A stretch of DNA of 6,257 bases from the NCBI GenBank assembly GCA_027310735.1, contig DAIDAH010000159.1, forward strand, positions 1 through 6,257. The letters are read 5' to 3'. The DNA is from Methylotenera sp. (lineage in GTDB: Bacteria; Pseudomonadota; Gammaproteobacteria; Burkholderiales; Methylophilaceae). The translations under genes and the position numbers were made by a program. The notes under the pieces are model-generated. The model was not told where the DNA came from and made no database searches. It worked only from the letters and a program-made list of their open reading frames with translations. The first letter of the stretch is position 1. Every line of letters begins with the position of its first letter. Positions 1 to 6,076 of the stretch are shown piece by piece.

Positions 1-689
1 GCTAACGTAAGACTTAGCACTTCACGACGAGCGGCGAAGACTTGTTCTTGAGTCAGCAAAATACTTGGAAATGGTAGTTCGCGCTCTTCTTTGGCCTCAC
101 GTCTGGAAAGCGCCATGATGCGCAATGTAGTTGCACGGTCAGGATAATCTACTAGTGTATGCAGCATGAATCTGTCTAGTTGCGCTTCTGGCAAAGGGTA
201 AGTGCCTTCATGTTCAATTGGGTTTTGAGTAGCCATGACTAAAAACAGGTGTGGTAGCAGGTAAGTAGTGCTACCCACGCTGATCTGATGTTCTGCCATA
301 GCTTCCAGCAAGGCAGATTGAACCTTGGCAGGCGCGCGGTTGATTTCATCGGCTAGAATCAGGTTGTGGAATAGTGGCCCGCGCTGAAAGTGAAAGCCGC
401 CTTCTTCAGGACGGTAAATGTCTGAGCCGGTAAGGTCAGCTGGGAGCATGTCTGGCGTAAACTGCACGCGCTGGAAGTCGCATTCGATGCCGTGCGCCAA
501 GGCCTTGATCGCGCGGGTTTTGGCTAGACCTGGCGGACCTTCTACCAGCAGATGGCCATCTGCCAGCAGTGCCAGAAGCAGGCGTTCCACCAGATTTTCT
601 TGCCCTAGTATTTGTTCGTTGAGATAAGTGCGCAGTTCGTTAAAAGCCGCAAGCACCTTGTTTGTGTTGAGAGTAGTACTAACATCCAT
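1..689 (-). CDS. MoxR-family AAA+ ATPase (3' end beyond the window)
   Basis: The first 229 codons of a MoxR-type AAA+ ATPase are present; the family is usually about 300-340 residues, so the C-terminal lid is cut off by the window edge. Visible in order are the Walker A loop GPPGLAKT (residues 51-58), the MoxR-typical FTPDMLPADLTG (77-88), Walker B with LILADEINRAP (110-120), sensor-1 VMATQNP (151-157) and LPEAQLDRF (166-174) with the likely arginine finger. MoxR ATPases are chaperone-like remodelling enzymes that commonly work with a DUF58/VWA-type partner and often sit in operons with a membrane transglutaminase; those partners would lie beyond position 1. The ATG at 689 has a good ribosome binding site (AAAGGA, 6 nt upstream). 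An in-frame ATG at 725 has none. It lies downstream of the AsmA-like gene on the same strand, 237 bp away, and may have its own promoter. Confidence 0.93.
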   Translation of the reverse strand, partial: MDVSTTLNTNKVLAAFNELRTYLNEQILGQENLVERLLLALLADGHLLVEGPPGLAKTRAIKALAHGIECDFQRVQFTPDMLPADLTGSDIYRPEEGGFHFQRGPLFHNLILADEINRAPAKVQSALLEAMAEHQISVGSTTYLLPHLFLVMATQNPIEHEGTYPLPEAQLDRFMLHTLVDYPDRATTLRIMALSRREAKEERELPFPSILLTQEQVFAARREVLSLTL

Positions 690-695
690 CGTGAG

Positions 696-701
696 TCCTT
701 T
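696..701 (-). promoter_or_regulatory. Ribosome binding site of the MoxR gene
   Basis: Read on the minus strand this is AAAGGA, 6 nt before the ATG at 689. It decides the start: the alternative in-frame ATG at 725 is preceded by pyrimidine-rich sequence with no Shine-Dalgarno match. Confidence 0.7.
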
Positions 702-885
702 CTTTCTATTTTTCTCTTGTGGCATACAGAAAGAAAAATACCAGAAAAGTTCCCAGTTAAATTGTTAGTGAGTGTGTTTTATTCGGTGGGTAAATATTAA
801 ATGAACAAAGTCGTTCAATGACCGCATGATGAATCATTGTTAGGTTATATGAATCGGTTCCTGATTTTCTTCTAGGCACACTGAT

Positions 886-916
886 TTCGTCATCCTCAGC
901 CGGCGAGAATGACGAA
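886..916 (-). terminator. Stem-loop just after the AsmA-like gene, possible terminator or REP-like palindrome
   Basis: Eight perfect pairs (TTCGTCAT with ATGACGAA) enclose a second short GC-rich stem (CTC with GAG) around a CCGG-centred loop, beginning 10 bp beyond the AsmA stop. On the minus strand the stem is followed by ATCAGTG rather than a run of T, so it is not a textbook rho-independent terminator. The plus-strand side is T-rich, but no gene ends there from the left. The form, GTCAT...GC-rich centre...ATGAC, resembles small dispersed palindromes common between genes in proteobacteria. It may act as a transcript 3'-end stabiliser. Confidence 0.4.
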
Positions 917-926
917 TTTCTTACGT

Positions 927-2264
927 TTATTTCTTTTTGCCAAACATGTTTTCGACCCAGCCACCAACTTTGGCACCGACTGATGTGCCTACGCCAGGTC
1001 CCATGATAGCGGTGCCTACTACTGCGCCGGTGATTGTTCCACCAGTAGGGTATAGCATTGGTGAGTCGATTGTTCCAGTCACATTCAGTGGCACTTGGGT
1101 GCTAACGCCTAGTGCTTTTACCTGTGCATTGATGCGGCCTGAAAGTTCTTTTTTATCTGAAATGTTTACATCACCATCGACTCCCAAGGTGTCGGCTGAG
1201 ATTTTAAGCTGGGTGAAATCATAACCACTGTGCGCCATTACAAGATGTCCTGATAGCTCGTCGAAACGCGTTTCTCCACCAGTTGTTTCTTTTTTAACCA
1301 GATTGGTTGCGGCTTTCTTAATATCCACACCGTAGAGCACGCCGTTTTGCACGTTGAACAGTGTTTCCAGATGCAGGGCACTCATCAGTTGCCCTGCTGA
1401 AGTAGCCGATGCAGAAAAAACAGGCTTGGCATTGAGTAGGCCACTGACATGGGTTGAAGACGATAGCATTGAGGCAATTTTCTGCATTTCGACCTTGTGA
1501 ATATCAAGGTTTCCGTTGATTTGTAAACCCTTCTGCCAGTCGACACTCATTTTACCTTTAGCCGTGCCGCCATATAGCGTGGCATTTATTTCGTTAAAGT
1601 TGGCATCTTGGAGCGTTGCAATACCCTTAATACTTAACTCGTCGAATACTATTTTCGGCCCGATAGGCAACGTCCATTTTTTTGCGTTTATATCAATCCG
1701 ATAGTTTGACTGGTCAGGCTCAGCGAGTATCTTGAGCTTGTTGTCTAACGTGGTGATGGATGCGTCTTTCAGCTTGCTTTCGCTATTCAGGTTTACATGT
1801 GCATCAAACGGCCCAAAACTCATCTTACCGGACGTGACCTGCGCGTTAGTTAATACAATGCTATCCAGCCGAATTTGTGGTAGCTGATTTGCTGGCGTTG
1901 GTGCTTCAGATTTACTCCATTCTGGGATTTTATCAATGGCCTGTTGAGGTAATGCCAGTGCGTCAATCTCAATACGCTTAATGATAATAGATGCTTTACG
2001 TGACGAGATAAAATCCGGCGTGACAACGATTTTTCCTATGTGCAAATCCTTGGTTTTTTCGAGTGTGATTCCCTCGATTGTGATATGCGGCGTAGGTAAT
2101 AAAGAGAATGCGATACTTTTGATGGACACAGGTTCTTTGAGTTTTTTTGAAGCGGCAGCCTCAATCTGCGGAATGTAATCGTCCAGCGTAATGAAAAATG
2201 GCAGTATTACTGCGATAGCAAGTAGTAGGCCGATTAAAAGTAATGTTTTTTTAAACCATTTCAT
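927..2264 (-). CDS. AsmA-like membrane-anchored periplasmic protein
   Basis: This 445-residue protein fits the AsmA family, whose members (AsmA, TamB, YhdP and relatives) are inner-membrane anchored and linked to outer-membrane biogenesis and lipid transport across the periplasm. It has a short basic N-terminus (MKWFKK), one hydrophobic helix at about residues 7-26, then a beta-rich AsmA N-terminal region (about 28-110) and a C-terminal AsmA_2-type region containing NGVLYGVDI (307-315), TRFDELSG (332-339) and GVDGDVNISD (361-370). It is shorter than E. coli AsmA (about 617 residues), so it is a compact version. The tail (405-438) is a glycine zipper ending in GKKK. The ATG at 2264 gives a complete membrane anchor; upstream there is only a weak GGA about 11 nt away. 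It is transcribed toward the MoxR gene and diverges from the ATP-grasp operon. The exact lipid or protein cargo cannot be read from sequence. Confidence 0.88.
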   Translation of the reverse strand: MKWFKKTLLLIGLLLAIAVILPFFITLDDYIPQIEAAASKKLKEPVSIKSIAFSLLPTPHITIEGITLEKTKDLHIGKIVVTPDFISSRKASIIIKRIEIDALALPQQAIDKIPEWSKSEAPTPANQLPQIRLDSIVLTNAQVTSGKMSFGPFDAHVNLNSESKLKDASITTLDNKLKILAEPDQSNYRIDINAKKWTLPIGPKIVFDELSIKGIATLQDANFNEINATLYGGTAKGKMSVDWQKGLQINGNLDIHKVEMQKIASMLSSSTHVSGLLNAKPVFSASATSAGQLMSALHLETLFNVQNGVLYGVDIKKAATNLVKKETTGGETRFDELSGHLVMAHSGYDFTQLKISADTLGVDGDVNISDKKELSGRINAQVKALGVSTQVPLNVTGTIDSPMLYPTGGTITGAVVGTAIMGPGVGTSVGAKVGGWVENMFGKKK

Positions 2265-2674
2265 GGTGTGATCATTTCCAGCCGTGAGTAAAAGAGTTGC
2301 CTTTATTACTGATAAACCGTTGTCAGTTGCGTTAAAGCCATTTCATTATTTTAACTGTATGGCAGTCTATATGTAACCGCGCGTTTAGATTTTTCATTAA
2401 ATTGGAAGCTTCAAGGTATCAGATATTCATTTTATGCACCTAAATGAGGAGGCTTACATTAAGTTTGTGGCATGTTATTTTAACTTTCAGCACTGATTAC
2501 AAGCTTAATTTTTTAGTTGCGCACCAAATGAGAGCGCCATTTCATTGAATGATGAAGGTTCTTGATATCCAGTTTCCATAAAAAGTTACTTGAGTGACCC
2601 TAGAAAGTTTGTGGAATATAGGGTTTAAGCCAAATCGCCAAGAGTTGGCATGAGGCTTGCAGGTAATAATCATT
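2265..2674. promoter_or_regulatory. Divergent intergenic region, likely promoters for both flanking transcripts
   Basis: These 410 bp separate the minus-strand AsmA-like gene from the plus-strand ATP-grasp operon and should carry a promoter for each. I see no gene. Leftward, the best -10 candidate is TAAAAT (2348-2353 on the minus strand), 17 bp from a poor -35 TTACAT (2371-2376). Rightward, only weak pairs are visible, such as TTGAGT near 2590 with GAATAT near 2614. Other structure: an isolated strong Shine-Dalgarno-like GAGGAGG (2446-2452) with no gene behind it, the direct repeat AAGTTTGTGG (2461-2470 and 2605-2614), the palindrome GAAGCTTC near 2405, and the dyad TCATT-G-AATGA (2542-2552). 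Confidence 0.45.
2348..2376 (-). promoter_or_regulatory. Possible promoter of the AsmA-like gene
   Basis: On the minus strand TTACAT (2376-2371) and TAAAAT (2353-2348) are separated by 17 bp, about 84 bp before the AsmA start. The -10 matches consensus at five of six bases, but the -35 is poor, so this is a weak call based on spacing and orientation. Confidence 0.2.
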
Positions 2675-4111
2675 ATGGCCTCTATTGATTATCAAAATAA
2701 ATTACTGACCGCATTTGATGAGTCTTTTGATTCATTAAATGGCGTCAGGCAAGTTTACTCACCTTATGCTAACTGGCTGGCAGGAAAAGACTTCTCGCAG
2801 CTTACGCAAAAATCGCGTGATGCAGAGTTGTTGTTTCGCCGCGTTGGTATTACGTTCGCCGTATACGGCGAGGAAGAGGGTGGCGAGCGCTTGATCCCAT
2901 TCGATATTGTCCCGCGAATTTTAGCGGCTAGCGAGTGGAAAAAACTGTCGGATGGTGCTTGTCAGCGAGTGCGGGCCCTCAATATGTTTTTGAATGATTT
3001 GTACCATGGGCAAGACATTATCAAAGCGGGCATCGTGCCGGAAAGCATACTCACCAACGAGATGTATCGGCCAGAGATGCAGGGTGTAGATGTGCCGGGT
3101 GGCGTATATGCCCATATTGCCGGCATCGACATTGTGCGTACCGCTGCAGATACCTTCTACGTGCTGGAAGATAACTTGCGTACACCATCTGGTGTTTCTT
3201 ACATGCTGGAAAATCGGCGCATGATGATGCGGCTGTTTCCAGACCTGTTCCGTCAATATCCAATCTCTCCCGTTGAGCATTACCCGCAATTGTTGCTGGA
3301 AAACCTGCGCGCCGTTGCACCGCGAGGTGTGACCGATCCAACTGTGGTGTTGATGACGCCGGGTGCTTATAACAGTGCTTACTTTGAGCATGCTTTCTTA
3401 GCACAACAAATGGGTATTGAGCTGGTCGAAGGGCGCGATATGTTCGTGAAGGGCAATGCCGTATTCATGCGCACAACTGAAGGGCCGAAGCGCGTGGATG
3501 TGATTTATCGTCGAATAGACGATGACTTTATTGATCCACTGGCATTTAGAAAAGACTCCATGCTAGGCGTGCCGGGGCTTGTTTCGGTGTATCGCAATGG
3601 CGGTGTGGCACTGGCTAATGCCATTGGCACAGGTGTGGCGGACGATAAATCCACTTATATTTTCGTGCCGGAAATGATTCGCTTTTATTTAGGGGAGGAG
3701 CCGATTTTGTCTAATGTACCTACTTATAAGCTCGGTGTTGAAGAGGATAGAAAGTACGTGCTAGCGCATTTGGAAGAATTGGTCGTGAAAGAGGTGCAAG
3801 GCTCAGGCGGTTACGGCATGTTGGTGGGTCCAACCTCAAGCAAGGCGCAGATTGAGGAGTTCCGTTTACGTATTTTAGCCAACCCTAGCAATTACATTGC
3901 ACAGCCTACACTGGCACTGTCTACTTGCCCAACTCTGGTGGAACAAGGCGTAGCACCAAGGCATGTGGATTTGCGTCCTTATGTGCTGACAGGCAAAACA
4001 ACGACAGTCGTGCCGGGGGCATTGTGTCGTGTTGCTATGAATGAAGGCTCATTAGTGGTGAACTCATCGCAAGGTGGCGGCACGAAAGATACGTGGGTGC
4101 TGCAATGTTAA
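2675..4111 (+). CDS. Circularly permuted type 2 ATP-grasp protein (COG2308, formerly DUF404/DUF407)
   Basis: This 478-residue protein has the family's usual length (about 470-490) and nearly all of its conserved blocks: GVDVPGGVYAHIAGIDIVR (137-155), LEDNLRTPSGVSYMLENR (164-181), MTPGAYNSAYFEHAFLA (227-243), VDVIYRRIDDDFIDP (274-288), the glycine-rich VVKEVQGSGGYGML (370-383), HVDLRPYVL (430-438) and the terminal VVNSSQGGGTKDTWVL (461-476). ATP-grasp enzymes activate a carboxylate as acyl phosphate and join it to an amine, so a soluble amide/peptide ligase is the expected activity; the real substrate of this branch is not known to me. The ATG at 2675 (MASIDYQ) is preferred over an in-frame TTG at 2657, whose GAGG lies only 1 nt away; CAGG lies 11 nt before the ATG. 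It is the first gene of the plus-strand operon and overlaps the alpha-E gene, so the two products are probably made together. Confidence 0.94.
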   Translation: MASIDYQNKLLTAFDESFDSLNGVRQVYSPYANWLAGKDFSQLTQKSRDAELLFRRVGITFAVYGEEEGGERLIPFDIVPRILAASEWKKLSDGACQRVRALNMFLNDLYHGQDIIKAGIVPESILTNEMYRPEMQGVDVPGGVYAHIAGIDIVRTAADTFYVLEDNLRTPSGVSYMLENRRMMMRLFPDLFRQYPISPVEHYPQLLLENLRAVAPRGVTDPTVVLMTPGAYNSAYFEHAFLAQQMGIELVEGRDMFVKGNAVFMRTTEGPKRVDVIYRRIDDDFIDPLAFRKDSMLGVPGLVSVYRNGGVALANAIGTGVADDKSTYIFVPEMIRFYLGEEPILSNVPTYKLGVEEDRKYVLAHLEELVVKEVQGSGGYGMLVGPTSSKAQIEEFRLRILANPSNYIAQPTLALSTCPTLVEQGVAPRHVDLRPYVLTGKTTTVVPGALCRVAMNEGSLVVNSSQGGGTKDTWVLQC

Positions 4112-5142
4112 GCCGTACCGCCGATCACCTTTACTGGATGGCACGTTATATCGAACGTGCAGAAAATATGGCACGCAGGCTTGATGTCACTTATCGCATG
4201 TCGTTAGTCCAAAATGCTGCACAAAGTGAGGCCGCGTTATGGGTTCCGCTGTTGCATATATCCGATACTGTGGATGATTTTAATGAGGCCTACGATGAAG
4301 TGACTGCCGGCAATGTGATTCACTATATTGCGCTGGATGAACGTAATCTTTCCAGTATTTACAGCTGCTTACGTGCCGCACGAGAAAATGCACATGCTGT
4401 GCGAGTGGCCATGTCGTTGGAAATGTGGGAAAACATTAATAGTTTGTGGCTGGAATTTCAGCAAATGGATAAGTCACTCATGCTGGATAGTGGTTTGACG
4501 GAGTTTTGCGACTGGGTGAAATCTCGTTCGCATCTGTTCCGTGGTGTGACTTATGGCACGATGCTACGTGATGACGGCTTCTGGTTCACGCGTTTGGGAG
4601 GATTCATTGAGCGTGCAGATGATATGGCGCGTTTGCTAGATGTGAAGTATCACCTGCTATTACCTTCAGCGAATGATGTGGGCGGTGCGGTTGACTATTA
4701 TGAGTGGAGCGCACTGTTACGTTCGGCAAGTGCTTATTTAGCCTATTTGAAAGTGTACCGAGATGCTGTGACGCCATTACGGGTGGCTGAGCTTTTGGTA
4801 TTGCGCCAAGATATGCCGCGTTCGTTGCATGCCTGTATGGATGAACTCACAAATATTCTTGGGCAACTAAGCGGTAATGCTGGCAGTGAATGCATCCGTT
4901 TAGCCGGTGAAATGCACTCAAGCTTACATTATGGACGTATCGAGGATGTTTTCCGTGGCGGTTTACATGAGTTTCTGGAATCGTTCTTGCGACACAACAA
5001 TCGTTTAGGTATAGAGATTCAGCGCACTTATCTTAATGTGCCGATTAATACTTCTGGGCTGGATGACTCTGGGGTTGATGATGATTTGAGTGCAACAGGG
5101 TTTGATACGCTTGAGCCCTTGCTTATTCAAAGCCAAAGCTAG
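4105..5142 (+). CDS. Alpha-E domain protein (COG2307, formerly DUF403)
   Basis: This 345-residue, mostly alpha-helical protein begins MLSRTADHLYWMARYIERAE, the canonical N-terminus of the alpha-E family, which travels with the permuted ATP-grasp protein. The ERAENMARRLDV block (17-28) recurs as ERADDMARLLDV (169-180), suggesting an internal duplication of a helical unit. Residues from about 311 to the end (rich in Asp, Ser, Thr and Gly) form a probably flexible acidic tail. The start is the ATG at 4105, which overlaps the ATP-grasp stop by 7 nt and implies translational coupling; an in-frame GTG at 4093 would only add four residues (MGAA) ahead of the conserved start. The biochemical role is not established. 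Constant pairing, and fusion to ATP-grasp in some genomes, suggests a partner or substrate-handling subunit of the ligase. Confidence 0.93.
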   Translation: MLSRTADHLYWMARYIERAENMARRLDVTYRMSLVQNAAQSEAALWVPLLHISDTVDDFNEAYDEVTAGNVIHYIALDERNLSSIYSCLRAARENAHAVRVAMSLEMWENINSLWLEFQQMDKSLMLDSGLTEFCDWVKSRSHLFRGVTYGTMLRDDGFWFTRLGGFIERADDMARLLDVKYHLLLPSANDVGGAVDYYEWSALLRSASAYLAYLKVYRDAVTPLRVAELLVLRQDMPRSLHACMDELTNILGQLSGNAGSECIRLAGEMHSSLHYGRIEDVFRGGLHEFLESFLRHNNRLGIEIQRTYLNVPINTSGLDDSGVDDDLSATGFDTLEPLLIQSQS

Positions 5143-5183
5143 TGGTACATGACCTAGTGATACATGACATAGTGACGTGTGTA
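5139..5183 (+). repeat. Short tandem repeat, period 15 bp, at the end of the alpha-E gene
   Basis: Two near-identical 15-bp units, CTAGTGGTACATGAC (5139-5153) and CTAGTGATACATGAC (5154-5168), differ at one base and are followed by a degenerate third (5169-5183, starting ATAGTGACGTG). The first unit includes the alpha-E stop codon TAG (5140-5142), and each unit carries another in-register TAG. The array could come from slippage or be a binding site; it lies in the 120-bp gap before the transglutaminase-like gene. Confidence 0.75.
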
Positions 5184-5262
5184 TCTAACTAAAACTAGTT
5201 TATTAAAAACAGTTCAGAGGTGAAGTTAAACATTCCAAAGTAAGTCAAAAGAGAGGGTTATG
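5143..5262 (+). other. 120-bp gap between the alpha-E and transglutaminase-like genes
   Basis: After the tight overlap upstream, this gap is unusually wide for the gene set. It contains the 15-bp tandem units, then an AT-rich stretch with the 10-bp palindrome AAACTAGTTT (5192-5201), then the ribosome binding site. There is no T-tract hairpin that would indicate termination, so read-through from the alpha-E gene is the simplest reading; a local promoter or processing site is possible but unproven. Confidence 0.4.
5253..5257 (+). promoter_or_regulatory. Ribosome binding site choosing between two adjacent ATGs
   Basis: GAGGG ends at 5257, 2 nt before the first ATG (5260) and 5 nt before the second (5263). 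The second has the better spacing and gives the family-typical MKL start. Confidence 0.6.
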
Positions 5263-6063
5263 ATGAAGCTCAATATAGAACACCGTACCAGCTACACATT
5301 CAATAAGCCCATTGGATATACCATTCAGGAGTTGCGCCTGACACCGCAAGATGGCTTTGGACAGCGCGTCAAGAATTGGCACGTCAAAGCGAGCGGGCGT
5401 GCATCATCGCACACGGATGCTTATGGCAATATTTCGCATACATTGGTGATGGATGCGCCGCATCAAGAGGTTTTGATTATAGCCAGCGGCGAGGTAGAAA
5501 CGGACCTTGATCTGCCGCCGAACTCGGATCACTTGGCATTGCCAGTATATTTGCGCAACACAGCCCTCACTCAGTCCAATGCGCAAATAAGCGCTTTTGC
5601 AGCCAGCTTTGTCGTGCAAGGAAAAACGGCGGATAAATCCGTACTGTTGTCAATGATGCATAGCCTTGTGCAAAGTGTACAGTTCGTTAAAGTCAGCGAA
5701 GAAAACCAGCAGTCAGCCATTGAAACATTCACTGCCGGACAAGGCTTAAGTCAGGGCATGGCGCATGTGTTTATCGCTTGTTGTCGTGCGCTGAAAGTTC
5801 CGGCTAGATTTGTGCATGGCTATTGTTTCAACCCGATCACCAACCAGATTGAAAGCCATAGTTGGGCTGATGCATGGCTTATCGAGCAAGGTTGGCAAAG
5901 CTTTGATGTTGCCAACAATACTGAGTCAAATGGTATTCATGTGCGGCTGGCGACAGGTCTTGATTACCGCGACGCCTGCCCAATCAGCAGCGCTATGAGC
6001 CAAAATGAGTCGTCCACTTCGTTTCGTGTGCTGGTGCACAGTATGGAACAATCACAGCAATAA
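5263..6063 (+). CDS. Transglutaminase-like protein (COG1305) with Ser in place of the catalytic Cys
   Basis: This 266-residue protein has the two-part layout of the bacterial transglutaminase family. An N-terminal beta domain (about 1-95) carries MKLNIEHRTSYTF, RLTPQDGFGQRV (25-36), DAYGN (52-56) and HTLVMDAPHQEV. A transglutaminase core (about 105-235) follows. In relatives the active site reads G-[VL]-C-Q-D-x-A-H followed by FIACCRALGIPAR. Here it is GLSQGMAH, then FIACCRALKVPAR, so the nucleophile position is Ser163 and the neighbouring Asp and His/Phe are Gly165 and Met166. The other triad residues persist: His199 in SHSWADAW and Asp215 in WQSFDVANN. The C-terminus also lacks the usual G-x-R-x-GGG-x-E motif, reading SSAMSQNESS instead. 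I infer a non-catalytic or altered enzyme acting with the ATP-grasp and alpha-E proteins, probably cytoplasmic since there is no signal peptide. The frame is intact with no decay, which argues for a maintained function. The ATG at 5260 is an alternative start one codon earlier. Confidence 0.9.
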   Translation: MKLNIEHRTSYTFNKPIGYTIQELRLTPQDGFGQRVKNWHVKASGRASSHTDAYGNISHTLVMDAPHQEVLIIASGEVETDLDLPPNSDHLALPVYLRNTALTQSNAQISAFAASFVVQGKTADKSVLLSMMHSLVQSVQFVKVSEENQQSAIETFTAGQGLSQGMAHVFIACCRALKVPARFVHGYCFNPITNQIESHSWADAWLIEQGWQSFDVANNTESNGIHVRLATGLDYRDACPISSAMSQNESSTSFRVLVHSMEQSQQ

Positions 6064-6076
6064 TTTTGGATAGACT

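Larger units (their letters stand above)
690..926 (-). other. Intergenic region between the AsmA-like gene and the MoxR gene
   Basis: This 237-bp stretch holds no convincing gene. From the AsmA stop it contains a stem-loop (886-916), then an AT-rich segment with two small dyads: ATGAT-GA-ATCAT (826-837) and TGAAC-six bases-GTTCA (802-817). Next to the second dyad, at about 789-800, is an AT-rich stretch that reads TTTAATATTTA on the minus strand and could be a -10 region. No clean sigma70 pair is visible. The MoxR gene may therefore have its own promoter here, but this is inference from spacing and composition. Confidence 0.4.

Noticed and set aside
418..800. Two overlapping plus-strand open frames (418-627 and 612-800)
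   Set aside because: They lie mostly antisense to the well-supported MoxR gene, and their proteins show no recognisable domain.
937..2178. Plus-strand open frames at 937-1224, 1516-1704 and 1981-2178
   Set aside because: All are antisense to the AsmA-like gene, have odd composition, and are explained as shadows of its reading frame.
2444..2548. 34-codon frame starting at ATG 2444 (MRRLTLSLW...)
   Set aside because: Its ATG overlaps the GAGGAGG itself, it has no ribosome binding site upstream, and no recognisable features.
2657..2674. TTG start six codons upstream of the ATP-grasp ATG
   Set aside because: The nearest GAGG is only 1 nt away, and the extra residues MQVIII do not fit the conserved N-terminus.
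2921..3404. Minus-strand open frames at 2921-3391 and 3051-3404
   Set aside because: They are antisense to the highly conserved ATP-grasp gene and rich in His/Arg/Gln as expected for reverse-frame shadows.
4093..4104. GTG start four codons upstream for the alpha-E gene
   Set aside because: The family begins MLSRTADHLYW, matching the ATG at 4105; the overlap with the previous stop also favours it.
5139..5183. CRISPR-like array
   Set aside because: Units are contiguous 15-bp repeats with no spacers and no cas genes nearby, so it is only a short tandem repeat.
5779..5784. Cys173-Cys174 as the catalytic nucleophile of the transglutaminase-like protein
   Set aside because: This Cys pair lies about ten residues after the active-site position and is also seen in Cys-type relatives, so it is more likely structural.
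5404..5998. Minus-strand frame 5404-5619 and plus-strand frame 5810-5998 inside the transglutaminase-like gene
   Set aside because: Both lie within the conserved gene in other frames and encode no recognisable domain.
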